From: Paragordius varius
Taxonomy: Eukaryota; Nematomorpha
Reading direction: 5' to 3'
Assembly (NCBI GenBank): GCA_964247055.1
Contig: OZ176055.1
Coordinates: 3,534,001-3,598,000, forward strand
Length of the DNA: 64,000 bases
The position numbers and the translations under genes are program-made. The notes below the pieces were generated by a model. It had not been told where the DNA came from, did no database searches, and saw only the letters and a list, made by a program, of their open reading frames with translations. The number at the start of each line of letters is the position of its first letter. Within the stretch, counting starts at the first letter, position 1. This document shows, one piece after another, positions 35,933 through 49,139 of this stretch.

Positions 35933-38900
35933 TTAATTTTTGACATAAATGCATTTGTTTGAGTTGAGTAATGGCAAGTCAGGGAAATCATTTATAAAAT
36001 CCATATTAGGTGTCATAATTTTACGATTATTGCTGGTAGAATGGTTTGCGTTCAATCGCTCCGCCAATATAGCTTTATGCAAAAATTTAATTTTATCATT
36101 GATTGAAGAAGGTAATGTTGTATTATTATTATTATTATTAGTCATATGTGAATGATCCAAAAATGCTAAATATTCCTGCAAATAAGCCCGGTTTATTATA
36201 TCATCGAAGGCTTGATCCAACAATACTTTTTCTTGGAAACCTGAAACATTGTTCCTAAGTAAGGAGCTTAAATAATTGTATTCATTATAATTCAATACAG
36301 GCACGGATGTGTTTAGTAAATCCGTTTTTGTTGAAGAATTACTAACTTTCATAAGAATGGGGCTTTTAACCGTTATTTCACTGACCATCATATTAAACGC
36401 TAAATCTTCGGCTAATGTTGAACCTTTCGAACCATAATATTCGGTCATGAGATGCGTTGTTGGTGATAATTCGTTTGTGTAATAATAATTGTAATACCTA
36501 GTTACATAAACATATATCATACATTTAAGTGTGATTGATCCATTCTAATTTTCAATTACATTAGGCATTTTAATGGTTGTTTATATCACACTACAGTTGG
36601 GCAATTTGCAACACAGTAGTGTGTCGAAAAAACAACGAAATGTTGAATAAACATTTCCTTTCTTTTTCCATACTCTAAGTGTGAAATTGTTCAACTATAG
36701 TGTGAAATAAGCAACCATTAAAATGCATAGTTTATGTCAATTGTCTTAGTATTTTGGAATGTTTCATTGAATCGGCATAACCTGTACTAGTAATTATCTC
36801 GATGCATTTAAAATAAAGCATAATTTTCGTACAATCACATTTAAACCAAAACTCAAGGGCTTGGCAAAAAGCTTAGTACATTTAACGTGTATAATAATGC
36901 AAATATGAAGTAGGTTAAATCTTAAATGTACCAAATTCGACTGGGCCCCTCAATAATTAATCATATAAAAGGATTAATCGATATATTTAAAATTTATACT
37001 TGTGATACATAATAGCATGGGTATTCATTATACTATAGGGGGAACATTCAATCGATTTCATCTCCATATATTTATCATTATGTGTTTGGCGATTGATGGT
37101 GTTAAATAAGCGAAGTAAAAAGAAAGTTAGGACAGAGTTGTCAGATGAGGGCTTGTTACTTTGAAAAAGATCATTATTGCAATAATCATAGCTACTATAC
37201 CTATTATTGTAAATGTAATTGTTCACGTCTTCGAATTTAGGCATATATTGAATTATGGGAAAATTATCATTGCCATTGTTAATTGATTCAGGTCGGGAAT
37301 TTATTGGTTTCATAGCATGGGTGTAGGCTTGAAATCCTACAATACTTTCAGGTGACAGTTTCCAAACCTCAAAAGCAGCGTCCATTTCACGAGCTCCAAT
37401 ATGTTCCACAAATTCATCAATGTGAAATATGGCATCCGTCACACTTTTATCCCTGTACACTGAGGGTTCATAAAAAAATTTGGCTTTTGCCCGATTTTTG
37501 GGGTCATTAGATTGAAAACGTATATGTGATGTTGGGATAGGATATCTATTTCGGCCCATCATATTAAACCATTTAAAGTAGGAGGAAGAGGGTTTAGGAT
37601 GGTGACGTACAAATTGTTGGAAAAATGAATCATTAAAAACGGTGGCTGGATTAAATTGTGACCAAGATGTGGCCCATATAAAAACAATGTGTGAAACATG
37701 CAAAGATTTATAACATTCCCCAATGATACGTAATATGTTTGGAGGCATGGTGGTAATAGAATTATTATTGTGAGAAGGAAAAGATTTTTCCGTTATCAAT
37801 ATACTCACGGTGTAAGTTGGGACGAATTTAAAGTCAGGCACCAAATTACTATAGAAAGGGAAATCACGAATCAGCTTAGAAAACTCAAATTTGACATTAA
37901 GCGCTCCAGGATGTGTGTTCCATACCATAGCGGGCCGTTCATATTCATAATGTATGCGATCTTTGATAATCTATTTGCAGTCATGGATAATATAAATAAA
38001 TGAATAACATATTAATGTACAAACAGTTTTGTATTCAATATAAAATAAATTATCCTATTAAGCATATATATATATATAACATTTAAATAATAAAGTAACT
38101 AAAATCAACTTTTAAATAGTTTAATGAATCGAAATATTAATATATGTTTTTAAAAACCTCTTTATTCATTGCAATATATCAAATTAACAAAATAAGCTTT
38201 CATATCTTATAATTAAATAATTAATAAAATTGTCCGCAAAATTCGATAAAAACAACCAAAAAATCATAATTGGATATTGTTTACGCTTAAGTATTATTGT
38301 ATTAATATTGAGATTATAATTCAGCTATTATTAAATGAAACTATTAAAATAAATTCTGTATGTTTGACAAAAATACTAGCAGTCGATAAGTGTTATTGTA
38401 TTAATATCAGGATTATAATTCAGCTATTATTAAATGAAACTATAAAAATAAATTTTGTATGTTTGATAAAGATAATTTGTGGTCAAAAATTAACTTTAAT
38501 AAATTCATTCAAATTAAAATCCCAATATTAAAATGATAATTATATATAATAAAAATAAAAACAAACCTCCAAAACAGTATCAATAATGCGACGAAATGAA
38601 GAAAAGTAATTGTGATAAATGACCCTTACACGTTGCTGCATACCCTCGATCTCTGCATCGGTCATGCCATACAAGTGTTCAATCAACTAATTGATTGAAA
38701 AAAAATAAAATTAATATAAACAAAAAAAACTATTTCATGGAGAATATCATATTATTAAACCTTAATACTTTTAAAGCTTATCGTTTTAAATTAGGGGTGT
38801 CCAACATAAGGCGGCCGCAAAATTTGAAATTCGAAATGTGCTAAATTATGCTCATAAAATCTTGTTAAAATTGACATTTCTCCAATCAAATTTTCTGAGA

Positions 38901-39822
38901 AGTCTACAATTGGCAACGACTTATGTTTGAAATCTAACAAAATATTTATAATGCCTACATTATGTTTCAAATGTGGCCCTCGAAGCTATTCGTGTTGGAC
39001 AACACCCCTGTTTGATGTAAAATGAGAAATAGAGATCAATTAACTCACCTATATCAAAGGTTGTATTCAGATTAACTAAAAATATATATCAAAGTTTTAT
39101 TTTATGTTTTGCCTATAATAATAATTGTTTGGATATAATTTTGTATAAATTCTCATAATTTTTAGGGTGTTTATACAAACAATAATTTTGAAATCAATTT
39201 TGGCTTAAATTCAAAATTTTGTTCATATTCAATTTGTGGACACGATTTTGTATTTTTTGTGTATTTTGTAACTGTAGCCAACTTATAAACCTATATATAT
39301 ATACCATATTTCATGTAAAAACATCATTTTTTCAAGCAAACGCACATTTTTTTAAAGCAAACGCAACATTTCAACCAAATGCAACATTTTTTCAACCAAA
39401 TACAACATTTTTTCATCCAAACGCAACATTTTTACAACCAAAGACAACATTTTCAAGCAAAAACAACACTTTTTTTAATATTACAAGAATTACTATTTAT
39501 TGTTAATTATAAATTATTTATTAAATTTAAGTTAATGTAATTTATTTTTAGCGTTGAAATATAATTTTTATCGTTTTACCATGAATATTTGATGGTAAAA
39601 TTAATTTTCAAACATTTTGATTTTGCCCATAAATTGCCGTATTTATTTATATAAATATATATAATACAGTATGGTAAGTATACAAGCTAGTTTGTCATTA
39701 AATACTAAATATACCTATGCAGCAAAGGTAAGCATTATTAACTTAGAGTTTGGATTTTTATACCCAATAATAATAAATCTTTTCACTGCATACGTTAGGC
39801 ACTATTTCATGGAAAACTAGCA

Positions 39823-39856
<34 letters not shown>

Positions 39857-42800
39857 TCATACTGTAGTATATAATGAATTTTAAAAAAAAGGCATTAAAA
39901 CTTAAGATTTTTCCAAAAAATATTTAAACGGTGCGCGAATTTAACAATCGAATAATTTTGGTTGATTAAATAAATTTCGCAATAACTTTTATAATTGACA
40001 CTATGCGATTCAATGAATGCTCTTGGTAAAAATGCTAAAAATTGTTAGGAATTTTATGTTTTGATAAAACATACTGAAGGAAGAAAATTCAAAAAATAGT
40101 AATAAATTTTTAATTCAATGACTAATTGGTTTTACCATCTATAAATCAAATTTGTCGATTTATTCATATATTGATAAGATTTGATTAAAAATTTTCAAGC
40201 GGTAATTTTATATTTACATGCGCACACCTAGTAAAAATCAATAAAAAAATTCTTAGCCCATCCTATATACCAATTGATATTTAAAAATAGCCAGGTTATC
40301 CAGATTAATTACATACTTTATTTTATCTCAAAGCGTTTCTTCCTTAACACATATCCAGCCAAATAAGCAATAAAATTATATTTTACATTTATTTTAAATC
40401 TATTTTTAAACAACAAATAAACAATGATATTTTAATATACATTTTTAAATTCTTAAAAAATACCTTAAACCTTTTGATAAAATTCAATAAACCTATCGAC
40501 CGTAGATTGGTCCAAAAAAATTAAAGAGTAAAATTTGCAACAAGAAACCTTGTTTAGTTTAATGCCCGGCATTATTAGTAATTTAACCATTATGTTAAGT
40601 TTATATGTGGTTCAGTGCGAATTTTTATTCCTATACTATGCGGCCATCCGAAAAAATATTTCTGGAGCCCGCGAGAAATTCTAAAGACACTATTTTACGA
40701 AATATAAATCTAATTGATTTTTTCAAACAACTTTGCTGAATATTAGTCTTCTTTACGAATTTCAACAATGAACCAGCGAAAATTGTTAAATTAAAAAGGA
40801 GATTTTAACAGACTTAAGTTTAAATTCTAAATTTTGAAAATGCAGCCCGCGAAGGCATTTATGTTGTGAACACTCGTGATAAATATATCAAGCTACATTG
40901 ATTAATATTTCAAGAAAAATCTTTTTATGATAAATAAATTACAAATAAATAATTTTCCATTTAAAAATTTTTCGTTTAAATATATCTATTTGCTTTCGGT
41001 TTATCTAAATAATATTTACTAAAAAAACAAATTTTTTAAAAAAAATGTTTTCGTTAATCATGTAAGTTAACCGGAAGTAACAAATTAAACAAACAATATT
41101 AATATATCTTTATGTATAAACTCGTGTATGTATAAAGAAGATAACATCAATATTCATTAAAAAAATAAATGTTAAAAACACCGGTGTGTTTATATTTACG
41201 GTGTTCAACTCATAAATATAGATTGGTATAAATCCAATGCAGATATTTTTACTTATAAAATTTTAATCCGTTTTTTATATTTAACTATGATAAATTATCC
41301 ATTAATAAATTTTACAATTTCGACTTTACAAGTAATTTTTTTCTCATGCCAAATTGTTACTAATTTACATAGACAAGTTTAAGTAATAACATTTAAATTG
41401 AACCATAACAACAGACCTATCCTAGAAATATAAAAAGTTTTTTTAAATTAAACAAATTATCACAAACGTTTATTGGTCGGCACAGAAAAGCAAAAAAACT
41501 TTTTTTAGTACTAAATAACTCGTAGAAAAAAAGACAAAAAAGTTTAAAAAACATATAGTTAAAGTGATTAAATTTTGAAAAAGCATTATTATAGTTTGTA
41601 TAATTTGAGCCGAAATTATAAATATATTAACCTATTAACAATATTGCGTCAAAAAGTCATTTTTACGAAAGGAATGACTCAAAAAGGGGTATAATTATAC
41701 TACATGTTAAAATTCGATAAAGAAATCTATAAACATTAACCTAATAAAATCAACTTAATGTGTATACATATATTATTAGGAAAGCGATTTTTAAACATAG
41801 TATATATCATAAAATTATCAACGCCGGGGTTAATGGATAAAAGTAATAAATTATTAAAACGTACATTTTTAATTACTATTTTTTCTAACAGTTACAGAGT
41901 TTTAAAATTTAAATAAGCATACATACCAAAAATATATTTCGTTCATCAAACGTTACAGATGCCTGACTCCAATCTATGACTTCGGAAAAGGGTAAAACCC
42001 AACCATTACTAAACACAACGGGTATACAACCGGCTTTAAGAACCTCTAAAAATCGATAACTGGCTAGCCGTCTCCCCCGTGGAACTAAACAGAACGTGCT
42101 ATGGTGCAACAGATCATTGTAATCCCACCTATGAAAAAATATTGATTTATATAATATTATAAGCGAGTCGCACTAAATTTTCATTTTATATAGGTATGAT
42201 TATAATAAGAAATCAAATCACAAGGTTTCGGCTCTCAGGCAAAATTTGTGTTTTTAACTTCATTAAAATTATATAATAAACTATCCCGGCCCCAAAACAT
42301 TTTTTGCCAAAATAACTTAGTTCTTGTTCAAGTTATAAACTGCTTATTTAAAATATATTAACTAATGTACTTTTTTAAAAATATACGATAAAATATTAAA
42401 AATAAACCTAAAACTATGCATAAAAAATTAATATATAGCAGAAAAATTTAAACAGCGTTGAAATCAACGATTTTTAGGACATTTTTATAAAGTAAAAACG
42501 GTTAAAAAAAATAAAAGCGTAAAAAGTGATGACAAACTTATCATATTCGGCGTTATCGATTTCACATCGTTCATCCTGATACTTTTTCCAATCCATGTGT
42601 TTGCAAGTAGTAACTAAGATAACATCATCCCCATTATGTAGGTAATGAAGTGAATTACGGGTCTCAGAACCGTACCCATAAACGTAACGTTTACCCTTAA
42701 AAGTTAACAAATATTTTTGATGATCGTTGTTCATATGCTTATTTTTGTCCAAAGATTTGGATGAGACAACAGAAGAAGCAGTTAGTGTTTTGGAAAGGTC

Positions 42801-43424
42801 TGATAAAGATCCCTCAATATTACTGTGATTAAAATTCTGTAACACAAACATTTCATTAAACAGTGGAAAGGAAATATCAATACCAGCTCTATAATATTTT
42901 TCGACTGAATTTGAGCTAACTATTATGGCGTTCCCGGTTTCAAAACTAAGTTTTTCATTGTAATCTGGGTAAGTCCCGGCATACATATTAAAAATTAAGT
43001 GATTCGTTCCATTTCGCCAATAAATATTGTTTTCTTTAAAGGTTTTCTCGTTCACATAATTGTAATCATTACTCAACTTGTCTTGATTAAGAGTATCAAT
43101 ACTGGGGACAAAGAGACATGATGTATTTGGGTTCGAATTAAAATATTTTGATTGGTAAAGTGCATTTATTAAATTAATGTGGGTAGTGGAACTTTTTGAT
43201 TTATTAGGATAAATGTACACTGAAAATTTTGAACATATATCGAGATTGTAGGATGAGTTAATTGTTTTTTTATTACGTTTTCCCGATGATACTGTCGATT
43301 TACATCTTAAACTAAAATATTTTCCCCATGGCGAAAGCGAATATTGCGTGTAAATTACGTATCCACAAAATAGGGTCCATAAAATCAATATAATCACTGC
43401 TAAACACCGATATTTAAAATGCAT
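35933..43424 (-). CDS. EXT1: Exostosin-1 (EXT1), heparan sulfate co-polymerase subunit
   Basis: Five exons fit in phase (5' to 3'): 43424-42538, 42128-41927, 38686-38567, 37970-37000, 36497-35933, giving 914 aa (human 746). The start is the ATG followed by a short basic stretch and a membrane anchor ([18 protein letters not shown]), as expected of a type II Golgi protein. The GT47 half is well conserved: [75 protein letters not shown]. The linker has [15 protein letters not shown] and IIKDRI. The GT64 half is diverged: [49 protein letters not shown] and EDLAFN are recognisable. It elongates heparan sulfate with EXT2. The usual DED of the GT64 site is DEF (about 588-590), and the length gain comes mainly from Asn/Ser-rich insertions. 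Intron 3-side gap 38687-41926 is 3.2 kb. Confidence 0.93.
36563..36728. mobile_element. MITE family D, copy 2
   Basis: Left GCATTTTAATGGTTGTTTAT with ACACTACAGT, right ACTATAGTGTGAAATAAGCA and ACCATTAAAATGC. The interior shares GCAACACAGTAGTGTG with copy 1. Lies in EXT1 intron 4. Confidence 0.8.
38290..38475. repeat. Tandem duplication, period 99 bp
   Basis: AGTATTATTGTATTAATATT at 38290 recurs as AGTGTTATTGTATTAATATC at 38389, and most of the unit (including TTCAGCTATTATTAAATGAA) is repeated. Located in the EXT1 intron between exons 3 and 4. Confidence 0.85.
38792..39010. mobile_element. hAT-type MITE family C, copy 2
   Basis: Left end TAGGGGTGTCCAACATAAGG and right end CGTGTTGGACAACACCCCTG (imperfect inverted), with GC-rich GGCGGCCGCAAAA and GTGGCCCTCGAAG just inside. 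Lies in the 3.2-kb EXT1 intron. Confidence 0.75.
39321..39468. repeat. Minisatellite, about 21-bp unit, 7 copies
   Basis: Degenerate head-to-tail units of the type CAACATTTTTTCAACCAAAC within the EXT1 intron. They create a spurious repeat-coded open frame at 39219-39506. Confidence 0.85.
40636..40885. repeat. Degraded family C element
   Basis: GCGGCCATCCG and GAGCCCGCGAGAAATTC at the left, and GCAGCCCGCGAAGGCATTTA with GTTGTGAACACTCGTG at the right. It resembles family C, but its ends are eroded. Lies in the EXT1 intron. Confidence 0.5.
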
Positions 43425-43568
43425 ATGTAAAAATGCATAGCTAAACAATTTTTTACTCCTCTTGCGTGCAAATATTTACCTGATGGCCACTTCTCCGAAA
43501 CATTCATAATACATCTGATTTTTTTTAATTTACGCAAATTTTTACTTGGCAAACAATAGAAGAACGAA
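43425..43568. promoter_or_regulatory. Shared divergent promoter region, EXT1 and GOSR1
   Basis: Only 144 bp separate the EXT1 start codon (minus strand) from the GOSR1 start codon (plus strand), so both 5' UTRs and promoters must lie in or very near this stretch unless one gene has an upstream 5' UTR intron. No TATA box or named motif is evident. Confidence 0.6.
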
Positions 43569-44267
43569 ATGTCTGGGATGTGGGAATTATTTCGCAAAGA
43601 AGCTATGCAATGGGAATATGAAATCGATTCAAAGTTAATTTTACTAGGGAAGTTATGCGTTAAAACCTCTGATGTCGATAAGAATGGTATCTCTTCATCT
43701 GAAAGTGTTATAACCGATTTACAAACTTTACTGAATCAATTGGAAGAAGTGAACAATAAAATGGGCGGATTTGTTGAAAACGAAAGTGCTTGTGGACGAG
43801 TTCCACCTTCCACATATTATCATACACTCCAGAGACACAAGGAAATATATCAAGATTATAAGAATGAATTCGAAACCCTGAAAGCCAACATCAAACAAAA
43901 TAAACAACGTCAAGATTTATTAGCTTCCACAAATGCGCTTCACAAGGTTGAATATTCCTTTAACAACAAATATTCACCACACAATCGTAAATTGGAAATG
44001 CATTTGAAGGAACAAGAACAGCTAAAAAATTCCGAAAAATTGATTGACCATCAAATTGATATGGCATATTTTACTAAAGAAAATTTAAAGTTACAACGGC
44101 GCAATCTCCTCTTTATATCCAAGAAACTTAATTTGATATTTGAAAAACTTCCCATCATTAATAGACTTTCGCAACGAATTGGTTTTAAAAAGCGGAAAGA
44201 AGCTTTTATACTAGGATCTGTAATAGCTACCTGCTTTATTATTTTATTTTTATATATGATTCATTAA
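43569..44267 (+). CDS. GOSR1: Golgi SNAP receptor complex member 1 (GS28)
   Basis: A single uninterrupted exon encodes 232 aa, close to the family length of about 250. The Qb-SNARE acts in ER-Golgi and intra-Golgi vesicle fusion. Sequence follows GOSR1: WELFRKEAMQWEYEIDSKL at the start, LLNQLEEVNNKM, TYYHTLQRHKEIYQDYKNEF, LKEQEQLKNSEKLIDHQIDM, then the SNARE helix ending ISKKLNLIFEKLPIINRLSQ and a C-terminal membrane anchor (AFILGSVIATCFIILFLYMI) with two residues after it. The start MSGMWELF is at the usual position. It is the only intronless gene in the window. It is divergently paired with EXT1. Confidence 0.96.
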   Translation: MSGMWELFRKEAMQWEYEIDSKLILLGKLCVKTSDVDKNGISSSESVITDLQTLLNQLEEVNNKMGGFVENESACGRVPPSTYYHTLQRHKEIYQDYKNEFETLKANIKQNKQRQDLLASTNALHKVEYSFNNKYSPHNRKLEMHLKEQEQLKNSEKLIDHQIDMAYFTKENLKLQRRNLLFISKKLNLIFEKLPIINRLSQRIGFKKRKEAFILGSVIATCFIILFLYMIH

Positions 44268-44957
44268 TTGATGTGATTTAACCGCTCACTTATTTTACTT
44301 ATGGATCTAATTAAAATTAATATATTTTTTACTATATTTATTTATTTACGAAACTTTTATTGCATTTACTTTTGAACAGAGTTTTGGATAGATGTCTCCT
44401 TATTTATTTTTTGGGAAGTTATTATTAAAAGTGGAATTTCATCTATTAATAACTTAATTTAAAAAATTAACACTTATTTGATTTATCCTATAAAAATGTC
44501 ATTTATATTTCATTTTTAAAATATAAAAATTTAACATTTTGAAGACTATCTTGATAAATAAATTAGTAACTCGTTTTAAATATATAAATTTATCAAACTT
44601 ACATGAAAAATTTTAAAAATATAAATCAAATTGGCACAAAGTTTTAACTTATAAAAATACATGATAGAAGCATAGTCCAAAAAAATTTCTTATTTTATGA
44701 ACTTCGCCGTAGCGTTTTTAAATTTAGTAAAACAGAGGTTTTTTGAATGGTTGAAAATTATTGGAATAGGGATGTTTAAATCCTATTTCATAATATTCAT
44801 TTACACAGATTTATGGCAAAATATAAGCCTTTACCTTATATTTTAATAGGATAATCAGCATTTTGTAGTATTTATTTATCTTAGATGACACCCATTTTAT
44901 CGAAGCCTGAGGGAACATAATCAATTTTTATCATTTATACCAAAAAGTAGAATAAAC
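44268..44957. other. Region downstream of GOSR1
   Basis: AT-rich, expected GOSR1 3' UTR and spacer. Nothing else recognised. Confidence 0.45.
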
Positions 44958-45831
44958 CAGGGCTTGGAACCGGTTCAAAAAAAGTGGAACCGGAACCGCG
45001 TTGGTTCTAAAGAACTAAAAAATAGAACCGGGCGGTTCCTAAAATTTTGGAACCGGAACCGGGGTGGTTCCTAAATAATGGAACCGGAACTACCTTGGTT
45101 CCTTAAAAATTTAGCGGTTCAACCGGTTTCTTACATTTAGAACCGGTTCCATTTTCTGTTCCTGACTTTTTAAATGATTTACAAAATTATTATTAGAATA
45201 ATGTAACCAAAATTAAATCAAACAATTTATTATGAATTGCCAAATGTATAGTGAAAGAAATATAGTGTAGCATAATAAATGATTATAAAATTATAATAGG
45301 AAAATGTATAAGTACAAAGGTATAAAATGAGAGTTAAATTAAGTATGGCATCTAAAAATCTTTATTTAACTAAAAGATTATTGCACCAAGCAATTCGCTG
45401 GTCAAACTGCTTCTCAAGTCTGAAAATAGAAAATTAAGGGTGAAAAATTCCTTTCAACAAAGACCTATATATAAGAACATATGTATTATAAATAAACTTG
45501 AGTTATGACTTAGTTTTTTAGAAGAGCCGAATCGTCCATAATTCAGAGAGTATCGCTAATATTAGCCGCTTAGTTTTAGGTTTGAAGTATGTTGTAATGT
45601 GTAGTGGTACAATCAAATTTAAAGAATAAAATAAAATCTTTTTGATAAAAATCACATGGGAACCAGTAATTAAGGGGGTGGAACCGGAACCGGGTTGTTT
45701 CCTGAACGGTTGGAACCAGAACCGGGTCGGTTCCTAAAAATTTATAGATAGAACTGGGGTGGTTCAGTTCCATCCCAATGGAACCGGTTTTTATTAAAAT
45801 CCCAGGAACCGGGTTCCGGTTCCAAGCCCTG
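44958..45831. mobile_element. hAT-type element family G rich in GGAACCGG
   Basis: 874 bp with inverted ends CAGGGCTTGGAACCGG and CCGGTTCCAAGCCCTG. Flanking 8-mers GAATAAAC and AAATAAAC match at seven of eight positions, which fits a hAT target duplication. Both end regions contain several copies of GGAACCGGAACCG and GGTTCC alternating with AT-rich spacers, so each arm can fold on itself. No transposase. Confidence 0.8.
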
Positions 45832-47574
45832 AAATAAACTGTTTGTTTTACACTATATTTAGTTTTATAAAAATTTTAGCACCTTTGTATATAAATATGT
45901 CCAACTAAGGTTCAATGAAAGGACATCAAAAATAAATTAACGTTCAATTTGTAATGCTTTTTTAAAAATTAATATTAATATAATCAGTTAATGTTTGCGA
46001 CAAACAATACCGGTTATATATATTGTTACATCCAAATAGATATACTAACACACCCCATAAACAATTATTTTAATTTAAGAATAAAAAATTTCGATGTTTA
46101 GTCCCATTGGGGTTATCTTAATGCTGAATTTCGCCTCTACTCAATATCTATTATGAATGGCTGTGATTTTCATGCAACTATATTCCAGTTAATAATTAAA
46201 ATAATGTTTGTAATATTTTAATTAAAATACATTTGGCTCTAGATTATATTGGTATTTTCAGTCATCATAAAAATAATTTGAAATCGCTCGATTAAAAATA
46301 AAGGTGTATAATTGTTGTATAATGCGTGGCTTTAAAATAAGTTATTTCTAGTTAAAAATGACTTGTGCTTCATAAGACTTTAATTGCATAATTTCAAAAC
46401 AATGTTTATGCAATAAATCTTATTAAACATTTTGTTTGGATTTTGTTTTTAAGGAAATAAACAAAATTAATTTATTGTGGTCTTATAGAAGATTCAGGAT
46501 TAAAATTGTTCCAAATTAAAATAAAAGACCCTCAAAAATGCTAATATACTCAAGTTAATCTTATTGCGCCTGTGTTATTATGTCAAAATTCGGTTTAAGC
46601 ACAGAGTTAAATAATATATAAATAGTTAATTAACTATTTTTAATTCGAAAAGTAGCAATTTTGAATAAATTACACAAAGTTAAACAATAGAAATACGGCA
46701 TAATTAAGTTAAGTTACTCTCCACTCATAATATATATCCATTTCAAATCAAAGCCTTTCATAATTAGCTAGCTTTAGCCCATTGAACCTCTATTTCAATT
46801 ATAATATATTATAGATAAAATTAATTTTATTTAGTATGATAAATTATTTTATTCATCTAAAACCACAAAAATGGATTGAGGATAATCGTAGAAAAAGACT
46901 GGATTAAAATTTATTCAATGATGTAATCTGTATATACATCCTTAATGTAAACCTTATTATTATAATTTGAAATAGATTATATATATAGCTATGTATCTGC
47001 AAGCATGATTTTAGTAATTTATTTAATTTATTTTACATTTATTTATCCCTTAACTAGTCAGATTTAAGGCAATTTTACTCTCACTTTTAAATCATTTCAT
47101 ATGTTTTATGACAGTAAAATTAATTTATTTTGCCTACGTGTCAAAGGGAAATAGAGGTTTCTAGCAGGTTAAATCGAAATTATAATAATTTATTTAATCA
47201 TGATACAATTTAATCCTTAATCTATTTAGATATCTGGTGGTTGACTAAATCGCGCATAATTATTTGTTTTACTTATTCTGAATCAAATTAACATTCGTGG
47301 AAATCATTAAATTAGAGTATTTATTTGGTAGTGCTTGATAAGAATATATTATAATTACGATAAAACAGGCATATTTTCACAAAAATATAATATCCTACAA
47401 ATTCTAAAATTTGGACTAGTATCTAATTGTAATTTCCTAAAATTGTGACTTTTTTAGGCTATTAATTTAATTGAATTATAATCTTTTATACAATGCATTA
47501 TTATATAGCAAACTGGTGAAAGTTGATTACTACATTCATTATGTATCGAAATCGGGATATTTATAACTTTAGAA
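45832..47574. other. Gene-free AT-rich DNA
   Basis: About 1.7 kb with no gene, RNA gene or well-formed element that I can recognise. Confidence 0.45.
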
Positions 47575-47815
47575 CAAGGGTGGCCAAGGCCCGCGAAAAT
47601 TTTTGGAATCCATAAATTTTAAAAATATGCTTACAAAATTTTATGATATTTCCTATACAATTTTCTGAATGAGTCTATCCAATTGGCAAGAACTAGAAAA
47701 TTGGTATATTGGATTGCCTTTTCCAGTTTTTTGTTTCAAATCTAAATCCTTATGACTGACTACCCATATATATTTCGAATGCGGCCCGCGAAGCCATTTG
47801 TGTCGGACACCCCTG
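47575..47815. mobile_element. hAT-type MITE family C with perfect 8-bp target duplication
   Basis: 241 bp, left end CAAGGGTGGCCAAGGCCCGC and right end TTTGTGTCGGACACCCCTG. CTTTAGAA occurs immediately on both sides (47567-47574 and 47816-47823). This settles family C as hAT-like. Confidence 0.85.
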
Positions 47816-48121
47816 CTTTAGAAATTTGGGGAGAAAAAATGCGTTAAGATTTTTAATGTTTTTTTGGTTTTGGTCGAGTCATTTTAAAAATGCTTGTTCT
47901 AAAAACTGTAATAACCACGTTAAGTTGAGCTTTTTTGTGCGAATCTAAAAGCTTAAACCAAAATATTTTGTTGATATATTAAAAATATATTTAAAAACAA
48001 CATATATTTTAAATTTTATTTTTATATATACATCGAATGTGTCATATTTTTAAAACCCGCAAAAATGAGCCAATTTTAAAATAAACTTAAAAAGCCGATG
48101 TTACGCTAATTAGGAATTTCA

Positions 48122-48429
48122 AATATATCATTTACACTTCAAATTCACTCTTGAACAATTTAAATTCATCCTCGAACAATTCAAATTCACCCTAAAATTA
48201 ATTATGTCCGTCCTTTTTAATATTAATTATCCCAATATTTTTTAATATTTAAAAAATGAAATTTGTTATTAAAATAATACTGAATAATAATAAATTTAGA
48301 CATAAGAATTTATTTCATGTTAATGGTAAGTTATATTCCGAAAACATAAAATTTATTTTTAAGGTGATTCGAATTCGAGGATGAATTTGAATTGTATAAG
48401 GGTGAATTTTAATTGTAAATGGCATATAT
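48122..48429. mobile_element. MITE family E, copy 3
   Basis: Left arm ATATCATTTACACTTCAAAT with two CTTGAACAATTTAAATTCA-type units, right arm AGGATGAATTTGAATTGTAT and AATTGTAAATGGCATATA. About 308 bp. Confidence 0.75.
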
Positions 48430-49139
48430 AACTAGATCATGGAATACACATAAATTTTTCTAAAAAGGATACTTTGCACTTGAGAAAAAATTGATAATCT
48501 CTTTAAGTATCTGCTTGCTGAAAACGACATAATAAATTTCAAATATAGAAGCATTTTTATAATTCAATACGCTGAAGATTTTTATCCGATAATTCGCTGT
48601 AGAATTCGTTGGTCTCCAATTTAATTAATTATTTAACTATTATATATAAAATTTATGCCAAAAATTAACAAAATCGCAAGGTGATAGAAGTGTTTAGCGA
48701 CATTGAATTTTGCAGAGAGTTTTATACTGTTCCCAGCCATGCTTTTGAAGTACCTATACATTTCAAAAACTTGAAAATTTTTTTAAATTTTGCGTTTTAT
48801 ATAATTGATGGGGTTGTCAAAATCATAGTGTAAAAAACCATATTATTGTTTAGGATCAGTGAGTAGAGAAAAATATAGTTTATCGACCAGGTGAAGTCAG
48901 AAGTTATTTCCAGTTTAACTATGAGATGACGTCAGAGAAAAGTACGCAGACGATTAATTTGATATAGATCCCATTTAGTTCATCTGACATAAACAAGAAA
49001 CATACATAAGTTGCAAAAACTAGCGTCTTATTTTCATCGTTCAGTAATCATCTCAAATCCGATGCCTGAAATGAAACATGTTATCGTTTGTTGGCAATGT
49101 TATATCAATTAACACAGGTGAAACATAGTTAATAAAAAG

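Noticed and set aside
39219-39506. 95-codon frame with repeated FQPNATF-like units
   Set aside because: It is the translation of a minisatellite in an EXT1 intron on the strand opposite to the gene.
45576-45773. 65-codon minus-strand frame
   Set aside because: It lies in the GGAACCGG hAT element, and repeat-derived.
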